A stretch of 64,000 bases of DNA from Arthrobacter sp. SLBN-122. Its GTDB lineage: Bacteria > Actinomycetota > Actinomycetes > Actinomycetales > Micrococcaceae. The notes under the pieces were generated by a model that was given only the letters and a program-made list of their open reading frames with translations, searched no databases and was not told where the DNA came from. Every line of letters begins with the position of its first letter. The first letter of the stretch is position 1. The stretch is taken from contig NZ_VFMS01000001.1 of assembly GCF_006715165.1 (NCBI RefSeq), positions 3,782,001-3,846,000 of the forward strand, in the 5' to 3' direction. The translations under genes were made by a program, and so were the position numbers. Shown one piece after another: positions 36,187 to 52,554 of the stretch.

Positions 36187-36642
36187 ATGTCTGAGCAGCC
36201 AACCCCCGTCCCAACCGCCGGATCCGCCGTGTCCCCGCCCGTGGAAGCCGTGCCGCCGTCGTCTGAAGAAATTGTGCCGCCGGCCGGTCCGCTGCCCCGG
36301 GAAGTGGCTGCCGCGCTCAAGCGCGACGGCGCCGGCCTGGTAGCCGCCGTGGTGCAGCAGTACGACACCAACGAAGTCCTGATGCTTGGCTGGATGGACG
36401 ACGAAGCGCTTCATCGCACCATGACCACCGGCCGCGTCACTTTCTACTCCCGCTCACGGCAGGAGTACTGGCGCAAGGGCGATACCTCCGGGCACGTCCA
36501 GTGGGTCAAGTCCGTGGCTCTGGACTGCGACGGCGACGCGCTGCTGGTGCGCGTGGACCAGGTGGGCGCGGCCTGCCACACGGGTACCCGCACCTGCTTC
36601 GACGGCCGTGCCCTCGACGTAGTGGCAGGCCAGGCAGGCTAA
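36187..36642 (+). CDS. hisI: Phosphoribosyl-AMP cyclohydrolase
   Basis: 151-aa HisI, third step of histidine synthesis, opening the purine ring of [39 protein letters not shown] and [11 protein letters not shown] carry the zinc and magnesium ligands. About 40 N-terminal residues are Pro/Ala-rich and probably disordered. ATG 36187 is 7 bases after TAGACT, consistent with a leaderless mRNA. It stands ahead of trpE by 105 bp. Confidence 0.93.
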   Translation: MSEQPTPVPTAGSAVSPPVEAVPPSSEEIVPPAGPLPREVAAALKRDGAGLVAAVVQQYDTNEVLMLGWMDDEALHRTMTTGRVTFYSRSRQEYWRKGDTSGHVQWVKSVALDCDGDALLVRVDQVGAACHTGTRTCFDGRALDVVAGQAG

Positions 36643-36747
36643 CCCGATACGCTGCCCGGCAGGCCTCCCTCCACGGCCACCACAGCAAGATCACCATGGC
36701 GCCCGGCAAGGCCGGCCCTTCCGAAGAACAGGCGGACAAGCATAACC

Positions 36748-38310
36748 ATGCAGGACCTTGGAACCATCAGCCCAAGCCTTGAGGAATTCCGGGAACTTGC
36801 CGGCCACAGCCGCGTCATTCCCGTGAGGCTCAAGGTCCTTGCCGACGCCGAAACCCCCATCGGGCTGTACCGGAAGCTGGCGCAGGGGCAGCCCGGCACC
36901 TTCCTGATGGAATCAGCAGCCGTCGGCGGTGCCTGGTCACGGTACTCCTTCATCGGCGCCAGGTCCCGCGCCACCCTGACCACCAGGGACGGGCAGGCAC
37001 ACTGGCTGGGCGAACCGCCCGCGGGCGTGCCGGTCAGCGGCAGCCCCGTGGACGCCATCCGCGACACCATCGAGGCGCTGCGCACCGACCGCTTCGAGGG
37101 GCTGCCGCCGTTTACCTCCGGCCTGGTGGGCTTCCTCGGCTGGGAGACGGTCCGCCACTGGGAACGGCTGGTCAGCCCGCCCGAGGATGACCTGCAGTTG
37201 CCGGAAATGGCCCTGAACCTGGTGACCGACATGGCCGTACACGACAACGTGGACGGTACGGTCCTGCTGATTGCCAACGCCATCAACTTCGACAACAGCT
37301 CCGAGCGCGTGGACGAGGCCTGGCACGACGCCGTCGCGCGGGTGAAAGAACTCCTGGCAAAGATGAGCGCTCCCGTGGTGCAGCCGGTCTCCGTGCTGGC
37401 ACCGGAAGCCCTGGACTTTGCGTCCAGCGTCCAGGAACGCTGGGACGAGGCTGAATACCTTGCCGCACTGGACCGCGGCAAGGAAGCCATCGTGGACGGC
37501 GAGGTTTTCCAAGTGGTGATCTCGCGACGGTTCGAAATGGAATGCAAGGCATCCGCCCTCGACGTGTACCGGGTCCTGCGCAACACCAACCCCAGCCCCT
37601 ACATGTACATTTTCAGCCTGGCCGACGCCGACGGCCGCGAGTACTCCATCGTCGGGTCCTCGCCGGAAGCGCTGGTCACGGTCACGGGCGAGGAGGTCAT
37701 CACCCACCCCATCGCCGGCTCGCGTCCGCGCGGAAAGACCGTCGAAGCGGACAAGGCCCTGGCCGAGGAGCTCCTGGCGGACCAGAAGGAACGCGCTGAG
37801 CACCTGATGCTCGTGGACCTGTCCCGCAACGACCTCTCGAAGGTTTGCGTGGCCGGCACGGTGGACGTCACCCAGTTCATGGAGGTGGAGCGGTTCAGCC
37901 ACATCATGCACCTGGTGTCCACCGTGGTGGGCCGGCTGGCCCCTCAGGCCAAAGCCTATGACGTCCTGAAGGCAACCTTCCCGGCCGGCACCCTCTCGGG
38001 TGCCCCCAAGCCCAGGGCCCTCCGCCTCCTCGATGAGCTGGAACCGCACCGACGCGGCATTTACGGCGGCGTGGTGGGCTACCTCGACTTCGCCGGCGAC
38101 ATGGACATGGCCATCGCCATCCGGTCCGCCCTGATCCGCGAAGGACGGGCCTACGTCCAGGCCGGTGGCGGCATCGTGGCCGACTCCGTGAACCCCACCG
38201 AGGCGCTGGAAACCGTTAACAAGGCCGCCGCCCCGCTGCGTGCCGTGCACACGGCAGGATCGCTGCACAACATTTCCGCGGACTCCCTTCCTGGCGGGAC
38301 AGCGTCCTGA
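36748..38310 (+). CDS. trpE: Anthranilate synthase component I
   Basis: 520-aa chorismate-utilising enzyme producing anthranilate with a glutaminase partner not in this window. The tryptophan feedback site is FLMESAAVGG (LMES for the common LLES). The catalytic core has SPEALVTVTGEEVITHPIAGSRPRG split across the usual motif, LVDLSRNDLSKV, and FPAGTLSGAPKPRAL. It overlaps the next gene by one base (TGATG). Confidence 0.94.
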   Translation: MQDLGTISPSLEEFRELAGHSRVIPVRLKVLADAETPIGLYRKLAQGQPGTFLMESAAVGGAWSRYSFIGARSRATLTTRDGQAHWLGEPPAGVPVSGSPVDAIRDTIEALRTDRFEGLPPFTSGLVGFLGWETVRHWERLVSPPEDDLQLPEMALNLVTDMAVHDNVDGTVLLIANAINFDNSSERVDEAWHDAVARVKELLAKMSAPVVQPVSVLAPEALDFASSVQERWDEAEYLAALDRGKEAIVDGEVFQVVISRRFEMECKASALDVYRVLRNTNPSPYMYIFSLADADGREYSIVGSSPEALVTVTGEEVITHPIAGSRPRGKTVEADKALAEELLADQKERAEHLMLVDLSRNDLSKVCVAGTVDVTQFMEVERFSHIMHLVSTVVGRLAPQAKAYDVLKATFPAGTLSGAPKPRALRLLDELEPHRRGIYGGVVGYLDFAGDMDMAIAIRSALIREGRAYVQAGGGIVADSVNPTEALETVNKAAAPLRAVHTAGSLHNISADSLPGGTAS

Positions 38311-39014
38311 TGCCGGACTCCGACATGGCACCGGACCGGCCTGGCGACGCGGCCACGGCAGGAGCGGCGGACACGGCGGCCAAGGCGGTCAAGCCCGGGA
38401 AGAGCCGGGCCGTACCGGCCTGGGCGCGCAAGTCCACGCTGGTGCTGCTGATCGCCCTCCTGGCGCTGGCCGCATTCGGCACCACCACCCAGACCTGGAT
38501 GACTGCCACGCTGGACCCCAACCAGGTGGGACAGTCCGGACCTGCCCAAAGTGTCATCCAGGTACAGGGCAGCAAGGCCGCCACCACCGTGACGGCCCTG
38601 GCACTGGTGGCCCTGGCCGGCGGGCTCGCAGCGGCCATTGCCGGCAGGATCGCCCGGTGGGTCATCACCGCCATTATTGTCCTTGCCGCGGCCGGCGTGG
38701 TGACCGCCGCGGCCACCGTCCTGGCCGACCCGCTCACGGCGGCGCAGGGATCCATTGCGGCGGCCACCGGAATCTCCGGCAGCCAGGCGCACGTGGAGCT
38801 GACCCCGTTCCCGGTCCTCGCCGTCGTCGCCGGCTGCCTTCTTGCCCTGGCAGCCCTGCTGATCCTGCCCGCCTCCCGGTACTGGAAGGCGCGCACCAAA
38901 TATGACGCGGCGGGCGCCGCGGGGACCGCAGCTGCCGGCGGGACGCCACCGGCCGGGCCCGTCGACGAAATCGACAGCTGGGACCGGCTTTCCCGCGGTG
39001 AGGACCCCACCTAA
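38310..39014 (+). CDS. Trp biosynthesis-associated membrane protein
   Basis: 234-aa membrane protein of the Trp_oprn_chp family found in actinobacterial trp operons. About four hydrophobic helices: near 47-64, 95-115, 120-142 and 172-192, with TTTQTWMT following the first, as usual for the family. A basic N-terminus and acidic tail (EIDSWDRLSRGEDPT) are cytoplasmic-looking. Function unknown; co-location with trpE and trpC suggests a link to tryptophan or precursor transport. Confidence 0.82.
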   Translation: MPDSDMAPDRPGDAATAGAADTAAKAVKPGKSRAVPAWARKSTLVLLIALLALAAFGTTTQTWMTATLDPNQVGQSGPAQSVIQVQGSKAATTVTALALVALAGGLAAAIAGRIARWVITAIIVLAAAGVVTAAATVLADPLTAAQGSIAAATGISGSQAHVELTPFPVLAVVAGCLLALAALLILPASRYWKARTKYDAAGAAGTAAAGGTPPAGPVDEIDSWDRLSRGEDPT

Positions 39015-39118
39015 CCCCGGCAGGCGTCCGGACCGGCATGGGCGGCAAGCCCGGCGGTACGCGGGCGGCAGCCAAAAAATGGCAGAATGTAAGCAGTATC
39101 CATCCTGAGGAGATTTCC

Positions 39119-39406
39119 ATGAGCAAAGCACCTGCGTCCGTTTCCAAGTCAGGCACCCGCACGGTGGCCCCCGGCGCCATTGACCACAGCCAGGAACTGG
39201 GCCACGGCAACAGCCCGGCCGCCTGGACCTGCGTCATCGTGATGCTCGTTGGCGCGCTCATCGCAGCCATCGCCTTCGTCATCGCCAGCACGCCCATCTT
39301 CATCGGCGGCATCGCCGTCATGGTCGTCGGCCTGATCCTCGGTTTCATCATGCGCAAGGCAGGCTACGGCGTCGATGGCAGCAAGCTGAAGAACTCCGGC
39401 CACTGA
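39119..39406 (+). CDS. HGxxPAAW family small membrane protein
   Basis: 95-aa protein with the motif HGNSPAAW near residue 31 followed by two helices (VIVMLVGALIAAIAFVIAS and GGIAVMVVGLILGFIM). This family lies between trpE and trpC in many actinobacteria and has no known role. ATG 39119 has GAGGAG 7 bases upstream. The stop overlaps the trpC ATG by one base, so the protein is translationally linked to TrpC. Confidence 0.85.
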   Translation: MSKAPASVSKSGTRTVAPGAIDHSQELGHGNSPAAWTCVIVMLVGALIAAIAFVIASTPIFIGGIAVMVVGLILGFIMRKAGYGVDGSKLKNSGH

Positions 39407-40227
39407 TGGCGACTGTTCTCGATGACATCAACGCCGGTGTCAGGGAGGATATGGCGGCCAGGAAGCAGCTCGTTTCCCTGGCCGAGCTGAAGGACCGGGC
39501 CCAGGCCGCGGCACCTGCCCGTGACGCCTGGGCAGCCCTCGGCGGAACCTCCCCAACCCGGGAACAGCTGAAAGTCATTGCCGAAATCAAACGCCGCAGC
39601 CCCTCCAAGGGCGATCTCGCCAGCATCGGGGATCCGGCGTCGCTGGCCAGGCAGTACGCCGACGGCGGTGCCTCCGTCATCAGCGTCCTCACTGAACAGC
39701 GACGCTTCAACGGCTCCCTTGCCGACCTCGACGCCGTGCGCGCCGCCGTCGACATTCCGCTGCTGCGGAAGGACTTCACGCTCGACGAGTACCAGATCTG
39801 GGAGGCCCGTGCCCACGGCGCCGACCTCATCCTGCTGATCGTGGCCGCCCTTTCGGACGCCCAGCTCGCCGAATTCAGCGCCCTCAGTCGGGACCTCGGC
39901 ATGAACGTGCTTGTCGAGACGCACACGGAAAAGGAAATCGAGCGTGCCGTCGCGGCCAACGCGCGCATCATCGGCGTCAACGTGCGCAACCTTAAGACGC
40001 TCGACGTCGACCGTTCCGTCTTTGCCTCACTGGCAGGACTGATTCCGGCCGAGGCCGTGGTGGTTGCCGAATCCGGCGTCCGCGACGCCGGCGACGTAAC
40101 GCACTACGCCGCCAGCGGTGCCAACGCCATACTCGTGGGCGAGGCACTGGTAAGCCACGCCACGCCCCGGGAACGCATCGCCGAGTTCACCGCCGCCGGC
40201 GCCGCCGCCATCGCCGCCCGCGGCTGA
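39406..40227 (+). CDS. trpC: Indole-3-glycerol phosphate synthase
   Basis: 273-aa TIM barrel closing CdRP to indole-3-glycerol phosphate. Catalytic Lys in VIAEIKRRSPSKG, Glu/Lys in LLRKDFTLDEYQI, GVNVRNLKTLDVD and VAESGV complete the active site. It is monofunctional; no TrpF domain is fused. A 120-bp gap precedes trpB. Confidence 0.95.
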   Translation: MATVLDDINAGVREDMAARKQLVSLAELKDRAQAAAPARDAWAALGGTSPTREQLKVIAEIKRRSPSKGDLASIGDPASLARQYADGGASVISVLTEQRRFNGSLADLDAVRAAVDIPLLRKDFTLDEYQIWEARAHGADLILLIVAALSDAQLAEFSALSRDLGMNVLVETHTEKEIERAVAANARIIGVNVRNLKTLDVDRSVFASLAGLIPAEAVVVAESGVRDAGDVTHYAASGANAILVGEALVSHATPRERIAEFTAAGAAAIAARG

Positions 40228-40347
40228 GGCACGCACCACCGGTTTTCTGCGGGGCCTGCAGCATGCCGGCCCCGCACCAAGGCATCCCGTTCCGGCCACG
40301 CCGGAACAGCAAACTTTGACCAACTACCACCGAACAGGACAGGACTG

Positions 40348-41679
40348 ATGGCTGACGCACCCTCAGGAAACGCTGACAACAACACCGCGGAAGCATTCCT
40401 GCAGGGCGGATCCCTCCGCCACGCCCCGGGGCCGTACTTCGGCAACTACGGCGGGCGATGGATGCCCGAGTCCCTCATCGCCGCCCTGGACGAACTTGAA
40501 GAGACCTTCAACAAGGCCAAGGACGATCCCGAGTTCCGCGCGCAGATCGCGGACCTGAACAAGAACTACTCCGGCCGGCCCTCGCTGCTGACCGAGGCCA
40601 AGCGGTTCTCCCAGCACGCCGGCGGAGTTCGCATCTTCCTCAAGCGCGAAGACCTCAACCACACGGGCTCGCACAAGATCAACAACGTCCTGGGCCAGGC
40701 GCTGCTCGCCAAGCGGATGGGCAAGACCCGCGTCATCGCCGAGACCGGCGCCGGCCAGCATGGCGTGGCCAGCGCCACCGCCGCTGCCCTCATGGGGCTC
40801 GAATGCGTCGTCTACATGGGCGCCGAGGACTGCCGCCGCCAGGCGCTGAACGTCGCCCGCATGGAACTCCTGGGCGCCAAGGTCATTCCCGTCACCAGCG
40901 GATCCCAGACCCTCAAGGACGCCATCAACGACGCCCTACGGGACTGGGTGGCCAACGTTGACAACACCCACTACCTCCTGGGTACCGCTGCCGGCGCCCA
41001 CCCGTTCCCCGCCATGGTCCGCTACTTCCACGAGGTCATCGGGGAGGAAGCCCGCGCCCAGATCCTGGAGCAGGAGGGCCGGCTCCCCGACGTCGTCTGC
41101 GCCTGCATCGGCGGCGGCTCCAACGCCATCGGCATCTTCCACGGGTTCCTGGACGACCCCTCCGTCAAGATTTACGGCTTCGAGGCCGGCGGCGACGGCG
41201 TGGAGACCGGCCGGCACGCTGCCACCATCACGCTTGGCAAGCCGGGCGTCCTTCACGGCGCACGTTCCTACCTGATGCAGGACGATGACGGGCAGACCAT
41301 CGAGTCCCACTCCATTTCCGCCGGCCTGGACTACCCGGGTGTCGGCCCGGAGCACTCCTACCTGTCCGACATCGGACGGGTCAGCTACGAGCCCATCACG
41401 GACAGCGAAGCCATGGAAGCCTTCCGCCTCCTCTGCCGCACCGAAGGCATCATTCCCGCCATCGAGTCCTCGCACGCGCTGGCCGGAGCCATGAAGGTGG
41501 GCCAGCGGCTTGCCGCCGAAGTTGCGTCCGCAGGAACAGGAACTGCGGCTGAAAAGATCGTCATCGTCAACCTGTCCGGACGCGGTGACAAGGACGTGGC
41601 CACCGCAGCCGAATGGTTTGACCTGTTGGACAAGAATTCCGCCGAATCCGAAATCGGCAAAGAGGGGGAGCAGCTGTGA
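40348..41679 (+). CDS. trpB: Tryptophan synthase beta chain
   Basis: 443-aa PLP enzyme joining indole and serine. PLP Lys in [27 protein letters not shown] near the serine site, and [15 protein letters not shown] for phosphate binding. It overlaps trpA by 4 bp (GTGA), as expected for an alpha-beta complex. Confidence 0.96.
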   Translation: MADAPSGNADNNTAEAFLQGGSLRHAPGPYFGNYGGRWMPESLIAALDELEETFNKAKDDPEFRAQIADLNKNYSGRPSLLTEAKRFSQHAGGVRIFLKREDLNHTGSHKINNVLGQALLAKRMGKTRVIAETGAGQHGVASATAAALMGLECVVYMGAEDCRRQALNVARMELLGAKVIPVTSGSQTLKDAINDALRDWVANVDNTHYLLGTAAGAHPFPAMVRYFHEVIGEEARAQILEQEGRLPDVVCACIGGGSNAIGIFHGFLDDPSVKIYGFEAGGDGVETGRHAATITLGKPGVLHGARSYLMQDDDGQTIESHSISAGLDYPGVGPEHSYLSDIGRVSYEPITDSEAMEAFRLLCRTEGIIPAIESSHALAGAMKVGQRLAAEVASAGTGTAAEKIVIVNLSGRGDKDVATAAEWFDLLDKNSAESEIGKEGEQL

Positions 41680-42524
41680 CCAGCGCAGACATGGCCAACC
41701 AGGCAGAGACCACCAGCAAGTCGGCAGCAGCCATTGACAGGGCACGGTCCCAGGGGCGCTCCGCCCTTATCGGCTACCTCCCCGCCGGCTACCCCAGCGT
41801 GGAGGACACCATCGCCGCAGGCATTGCCCTGGCGGAGAACGGTGCGGACCTGATCGAGATCGGCATTCCCTACTCGGACCCCGTAATGGATGGCCAGGTC
41901 ATCCAGGCCGCCACCACCGAGGCACTGGCAAAGGGCTTCCACGTCAGCCAGGTGTTCGACGTCGTCGCCGGCATCACCAGCAGGACCGACGCCGCTGTCC
42001 TGGTCATGACCTACTGGAACCCCGTGGTCCGGATGGGCGTGGATGAGTTTTCGCGCCGGCTCGCCGAAGCCGGGGGAGCCGGGCTCATCACTCCGGACCT
42101 GATCCCGGACGAGGCGGCCGAATGGATGGCAGCCTCGGACAAGTACGGCCTGGACCGGGTGTTCCTCGTGGCGCCGTCCTCCACTGCCGAACGCATGCAG
42201 CGGACCGTGGATGCAAGCCGCGGCTTCGTGTACGCCGTTTCCATCATGGGCGTCACCGGAGCCCGGACATCCGTCAGCACCGCAGCCAAGGATGTTGTTG
42301 CCGCCGCTCACGGCGCCGGCGCCGAACGCGTCTGCGTCGGACTGGGCGTCTCCACGGCCGACCAGGTGCGGGAAATCGCTGCCTACGCCGAAGGCGTCAT
42401 CGTGGGCACCGCCCTGGTGGCTGCCCTCCGCGACGGGGGAGTGGACGCCGTCGGCGCCCTCACCAAAGACCTGAGCACGGGCCTGACGCGGGAACCGGGC
42501 CTGACGCAGGAAACCGGGGCCTAA
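41676..42524 (+). CDS. trpA: Tryptophan synthase alpha chain
   Basis: 282-aa TIM barrel releasing indole from IGP and channelling it to TrpB. Catalytic Glu in [15 protein letters not shown], Asp in [11 protein letters not shown], and [10 protein letters not shown] in the active-site loop region. About 25 extra residues precede the fold. The GTG start overlaps trpB. Confidence 0.95.
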   Translation: MTSADMANQAETTSKSAAAIDRARSQGRSALIGYLPAGYPSVEDTIAAGIALAENGADLIEIGIPYSDPVMDGQVIQAATTEALAKGFHVSQVFDVVAGITSRTDAAVLVMTYWNPVVRMGVDEFSRRLAEAGGAGLITPDLIPDEAAEWMAASDKYGLDRVFLVAPSSTAERMQRTVDASRGFVYAVSIMGVTGARTSVSTAAKDVVAAAHGAGAERVCVGLGVSTADQVREIAAYAEGVIVGTALVAALRDGGVDAVGALTKDLSTGLTREPGLTQETGA

Positions 42525-42527
42525 AGC

Positions 42528-43694
42528 ATGCAGCCACTCCTTCAGGCAGCCGCGCTGGTGCCCGCCATGGCGCCCGCCAGCATCCCCAGCCCGGACTGGT
42601 CCGGCTTTGACATTCCCCTGCCCTGGGGCAGCCTGCGGATCCACGCCTACGCGCTGTGCATCCTTGCGGGAATCGTCGTGGGCCTGTGGCTGACGTCCGT
42701 CCGCTGGGCCAAGCGCGGTGCCCCTGAAGGCAGCGTCTGGGACATTGTCATCTGGGCCATTCCCTTCGGCATCATCGGGGGCCGGCTCTACCACGTGGTG
42801 TCGTCACCGGACGCCTACTTCGGCCCGGGCTTTGATGGCACCGGGGACCTCTCGCTGATCCCGCAGATCCAGCGTGGCGGGCTGGGCATCTGGGGCGCCG
42901 TCGTCCTCGGTGCGGTCGGCGCCTGGATCGGTTGCCGCCGCAGTGGCGTGAAGCTGAGTGCATTCGTCGACGCCGCGGCGCCGGGCCTGCTCCTGGCCCA
43001 GGCCGTTGGCCGGTGGGGCAACTACTTCAACCAGGAACTCTTCGGCGGTCCCACCACCCTGCCGTGGGGCCTTCAGGTCGACGCGGACAACCCCAACTTT
43101 CCTGCGGGCATGCCCGCGGACACCCTCTTCCACCCCACGTTCCTCTACGAATCGCTGTGGAACCTGGCCGGCGTCGTGATCCTGCTTGCCCTGGACCGGC
43201 GCTTCAACTTCCGCCGGAGCCGGCTCTTCTGGCTGTACGCGATGTACTACACCCTGGGCCGGGTCTGGATTGAGGCCATGCGCATCGACGACGCCGAACA
43301 GATCAGCATCCTTGGCATCACCACCAGGCTCAACGTGTGGACCAGCATCTTCGTGTTCCTCGCGGCCCTCACGGCCTTCATCCTCCTGGGACGCAAGGGC
43401 CGGCCGGATCCGGACACCGTATACCTTCCGGGCCGTGAACCGGAGAAGGCTGCGGAGCCGGGGGTCGATGCGGGGCCTGGTCATGAAGTCCGTGATCCGG
43501 ACAATGTTGTCTCAGATAGTGATTCGCGTGGTAATCTCCCTGATAGCCACAGCGGTTCCAGGCATGCTTCCGACCCCACGGAAGAAGCCGCGGCGGCACC
43601 GGCCGGCTCAAAGCCCGGAACGGATGCAACGGCTGCCGGACATTCCGGCAGCACAGCCACAGGATCCGCACCGGAAGCCGGCACCAGTAAGTAG
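42528..43694 (+). CDS. lgt: Prolipoprotein diacylglyceryl transferase, long C-terminal tail
   Basis: 388-aa membrane enzyme adding diacylglycerol to lipobox Cys. About seven helices; [21 protein letters not shown] with essential His/Arg, the signature [14 protein letters not shown] and [14 protein letters not shown]. The last 90 residues are hydrophilic, rich in Asp, Ser, Pro and Ala, as in other actinobacterial Lgt. It starts 3 bp after the trpA stop. Confidence 0.94.
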   Translation: MQPLLQAAALVPAMAPASIPSPDWSGFDIPLPWGSLRIHAYALCILAGIVVGLWLTSVRWAKRGAPEGSVWDIVIWAIPFGIIGGRLYHVVSSPDAYFGPGFDGTGDLSLIPQIQRGGLGIWGAVVLGAVGAWIGCRRSGVKLSAFVDAAAPGLLLAQAVGRWGNYFNQELFGGPTTLPWGLQVDADNPNFPAGMPADTLFHPTFLYESLWNLAGVVILLALDRRFNFRRSRLFWLYAMYYTLGRVWIEAMRIDDAEQISILGITTRLNVWTSIFVFLAALTAFILLGRKGRPDPDTVYLPGREPEKAAEPGVDAGPGHEVRDPDNVVSDSDSRGNLPDSHSGSRHASDPTEEAAAAPAGSKPGTDATAAGHSGSTATGSAPEAGTSK

Positions 43695-43826
43695 GGCGCC
43701 GGCCAGGCAGGGCAGCAGAGCCACCGCTCGATGCGCCCGAAAACCACAATGTCGTGGCATGGGGCACCGTCCGGCCGGCATGTATTTGCCTCCTGATGAT
43801 GTCCCGGGCAGGGGCCTGCGTAACCG

Positions 43827-43856
43827 TTAGTTCAGCAGGCTGCGCTGACCTACAAT
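43827..43856 (+). promoter_or_regulatory. Possible gltBD promoter
   Basis: TTAGTT and TACAAT, 18 bp apart, lie about 100 bp upstream of gltB in the 263-bp gap after lgt. The -10 matches TATAAT at five positions; the -35 is weak. Confidence 0.3.
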
Positions 43857-43957
43857 TTCCAGTAATCAACACTTTGTTGTGCCCACCGCAGCGGCGCCGA
43901 CGAGTGGGGCCAACGGTGTCCCTTCCATACGCACGATCAGGAGGAAGGACGTCTCCC

Positions 43958-50021
<6,064 letters not shown>

Positions 50022-50098
50022 CCGCAGGCCCGCAGGGTGCATCGAGGGTTCACCTCGCCGACAACTTAACCAATGCAAGAGACCAATAGGGTAGGTAT

Positions 50099-51595
50099 AT
50101 GAGACGCGCAAAAATTGTGGCTACGTTTGGCCCGGCAATTGCCAGCTACGAAAACACCCTCGCGGTGCTGGAAGCCGGCGTTGACGTGGCCCGCATGAAC
50201 ATGAGCCACGGCGACTACACCGTGCATGACAACACCTATGAGAACGTCCGCAAGGCAGCAGCGGACCTTGGCAAGGCCGTCGCCATCATGGCCGACCTGC
50301 AGGGCCCCAAGATCCGCCTGGGCCGCTTCGTGGATGGCCCGCACGCGCTGGCCGTCGGTGACATCTTCACCATCACCACGGAGGACGTTCCCGGTACCCA
50401 GGAAATCTGCTCCACCACCCTGAAGAGCCTCACCGAGGACGTCAAGGTGGGCGACGCCCTGCTGATCGACGACGGCAAGGTGGCACTGCGCGCCATCGAG
50501 GTCGACGACGTCAAGGTTGTCACTACGGTGACAGTGGGCGGCATGGTGTCCAACAACAAGGGCATCAACCTTCCCGGCGTGGCCGTGAACGTCCCCGCCC
50601 TGAGCGAAAAGGATGAGGACGACCTCCGCTGGGCCATGCGCCGCGGTGTTGACCTGGTGGCCCTGTCCTTCGTGCGTGACGCCTCCGACATCACGCGCGT
50701 GCACGAGATCATGGACGAGGAAGGCCGCCGCGTGCCGGTCATCGCCAAGATCGAAAAGCCGCAGGCCGTTGAGCAGCTGCCCGAAATCATTGACGCGTTC
50801 GACGCCATCATGGTGGCCCGTGGCGACCTTGGCGTAGAGCTTCCGCTGGAGGAAGTGCCGATCGTCCAGAAGCGTGCCATCGAGCTGGCCCGCCGCTGGG
50901 CCAAGCCTGTCATCGTGGCAACCCAGGTCCTGGAATCCATGATCGACAACCCGCGCCCCACCCGCGCCGAGGCCTCCGACTGCGCCAACGCCGTGCTCGA
51001 CGGTGCGGACGCCGTCATGCTGTCCGGTGAGACCAGCGTGGGCAAGTACCCGATCGAAACCGTCAAGACCATGGCCCGGATCATCGAATCCACCGAGGTC
51101 CACGGCCTCGAGCGCGTCCCCCCGCTGGGCACCAAGCCCAGGACCCGCGGCGGCGCCATCACCCGTGCCGCCGTCGAAATTGCCGACCAGCTGGACGCCA
51201 AGTACATCTGTGCGTTCACCCAGTCCGGCGACTCGGCCCGCCGCCTTTCCCGCCTGCGTCCCATCAAGCCGGTCTTCGCCTTCACCCCCGTGGAGCAGGT
51301 CTGGAACCAGCTGGCGTTGACCTGGGGCATCCAGCCGGTACTGGTCCAGATGGTGGACCACACCGATGCGATGACCGCGCAGGTGGACCGCAGCCTGGAG
51401 GAAATGGGCCTGGTGCAGGACGGTGACCTGGTGGTTATCGCCGCCGGTTCGCCTCCCGGAAAGGCCGGCTCCACGAACTCTCTTAAGGTGCACAAGGTGG
51501 GCGACCTCGCGGACTCCACTTATGCAGGTGAAGTCACCAGCAACAAGGAAAAGCTCGGGCCCTGGCCGGAAAAGAAAAAGAAGGTTCAGGACTAG
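50099..51595 (+). CDS. pyk: Pyruvate kinase
   Basis: 498-aa glycolytic enzyme making pyruvate and ATP from PEP. ARMNMSHGDY, the signature VIAKIEKPQAVEQLPEII split here by no gap but within the family pattern, and MVARGDLGVE hold the metal and substrate ligands. The C-terminal domain starts near 355. The ATG is 77 bp after gltD. A terminator follows. Confidence 0.95.
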   Translation: MRRAKIVATFGPAIASYENTLAVLEAGVDVARMNMSHGDYTVHDNTYENVRKAAADLGKAVAIMADLQGPKIRLGRFVDGPHALAVGDIFTITTEDVPGTQEICSTTLKSLTEDVKVGDALLIDDGKVALRAIEVDDVKVVTTVTVGGMVSNNKGINLPGVAVNVPALSEKDEDDLRWAMRRGVDLVALSFVRDASDITRVHEIMDEEGRRVPVIAKIEKPQAVEQLPEIIDAFDAIMVARGDLGVELPLEEVPIVQKRAIELARRWAKPVIVATQVLESMIDNPRPTRAEASDCANAVLDGADAVMLSGETSVGKYPIETVKTMARIIESTEVHGLERVPPLGTKPRTRGGAITRAAVEIADQLDAKYICAFTQSGDSARRLSRLRPIKPVFAFTPVEQVWNQLALTWGIQPVLVQMVDHTDAMTAQVDRSLEEMGLVQDGDLVVIAAGSPPGKAGSTNSLKVHKVGDLADSTYAGEVTSNKEKLGPWPEKKKKVQD

Positions 51596-51607
51596 CCTTC
51601 AGAACAA

Positions 51608-51653
51608 GAAAGGGAGGACCCCCACCGGTTGGTGGGGATCCTCCCTTTCTTTG
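51608..51653. terminator. Bidirectional terminator between pyk and pdtaR
   Basis: AAAGGGAGGA with CCCCACC and their complements form a long stem around GGTT. There is a T-rich tract on the plus side (TTTCTTTG) and an A-rich tract on the other, so it can serve both convergent genes. Confidence 0.85.
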
Positions 51654-51665
51654 TTGCACTGTGGC

Positions 51666-52271
51666 TTAGTTGACCTGGTTGATGATGGTTTCGGCGACCT
51701 CGCGCATGCTGAGGCGGCGGTCCATGGAGGTCTTCTGGATCCAGCGGAAGGCCTCGGGTTCGGTCAGGCCCATCTTGGTGGTCAGCAGGCTCTTGGCGCG
51801 TTCGACGAGCTTGCGGGTGGCGAACTGTTCCTGAAGGTCGGACACCTCGCTCTCGAGGGCCTTGATTTCCTCGTGGCGGGAGAGTGCGATCTCCAGCGCC
51901 GGGATGAGGTCTGCGGGGGTGAACGGCTTCACCACGTATGCCATTGCACCGGCGTCGCGGGCGCGCTCCACCAGTTCCTTCTGGCTGAAGGCGGTCAGCA
52001 GCACCACAGGAGCGATGCGGGCCTTGACGATCTTCTCGGCCGCGGAGATGCCGTCCATGACGGGCATCTTGACGTCCATGAGGACCAGGTCCGGCTTGAG
52101 TTCCTCGGCGAGCTGGACGGCCTTCTCGCCGTTGTCCGCCTCACCCACAACGTCATAGCCTTCGCCGCGCAGGATCTCGATGATGTCGAGGCGGATGAGG
52201 GTTTCATCCTCTGCCACAATGACGCGGCGCGCCGGCTGGGACGTGGGCTTGGACTCCGTCTGTTCAGTCAC
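51666..52271 (-). CDS. pdtaR: ANTAR-domain response regulator (PdtaR-like)
   Basis: 201-aa two-domain regulator: receiver with acidic pocket VIVAEDE and phospho-acceptor Asp near 66 in LVLMDVKMPVMDG, then a coiled coil and an ANTAR RNA-binding domain at about 135-195 (ERAKSLLTTKMGLTEPEAFRWIQ). PdtaR proteins bind tandem hexaloop hairpins in mRNAs to prevent termination. The partner kinase PdtaS is not in the window. GTG start with AAGGAG. Confidence 0.92.
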   Translation of the reverse strand: MTEQTESKPTSQPARRVIVAEDETLIRLDIIEILRGEGYDVVGEADNGEKAVQLAEELKPDLVLMDVKMPVMDGISAAEKIVKARIAPVVLLTAFSQKELVERARDAGAMAYVVKPFTPADLIPALEIALSRHEEIKALESEVSDLQEQFATRKLVERAKSLLTTKMGLTEPEAFRWIQKTSMDRRLSMREVAETIINQVN

Positions 52272-52470
52272 GGGATCTCCTTGAAAAGGTACGGCGGGAC
52301 ATCACTATCTTAGGTGCCACCGCGGCTGTACTTGGCTTGCAGGGTTTGTTTGCGGCGACGGCGGCGCGATTCTGGAATTCAGCCTATCTGCATGTAGAGT
52401 AATTCCGCGTACGTGAAGCGATCGCGTTGCTCACAGTCAGCTGTGGGCGTAGTTCCTTCCCGTATTCCGC

Positions 52471-52552
52471 GCCCGAGTGGCGGAATTGGCAGACGCGCCG
52501 CACTCAAAATGCGGTATCGAAAGGTGTGTGGGTTCGAGTCCCACCTCGGGCA
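52471..52552 (+). tRNA. tRNA-Leu (CAA)
   Basis: 82-nt class II tRNA with a variable arm. The acceptor GCCCGAG pairs with CTCGGGC, discriminator A; anticodon stem CCGCA/TGCGG encloses CTCAAAA, anticodon CAA. Its last 21 bases plus two flanking bases recur at 63480-63502, marking it as an integration site. Confidence 0.96.
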
Positions 52553-52554
52553 CA
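52532..52554 (+). repeat. Left attachment-site repeat (3' end of tRNA-Leu)
   Basis: 23 bp, starting GTTCGAGTCCCACC and ending GGGCACA, identical to 63480-63502. It covers the T arm and acceptor 3' strand of tRNA-Leu, the usual crossover site for tyrosine integrases. Confidence 0.85.

Noticed and set aside
36643..36747. trp attenuator leader before trpE
   Set aside because: No short ORF with tandem Trp codons and no terminator/antiterminator pair is seen.
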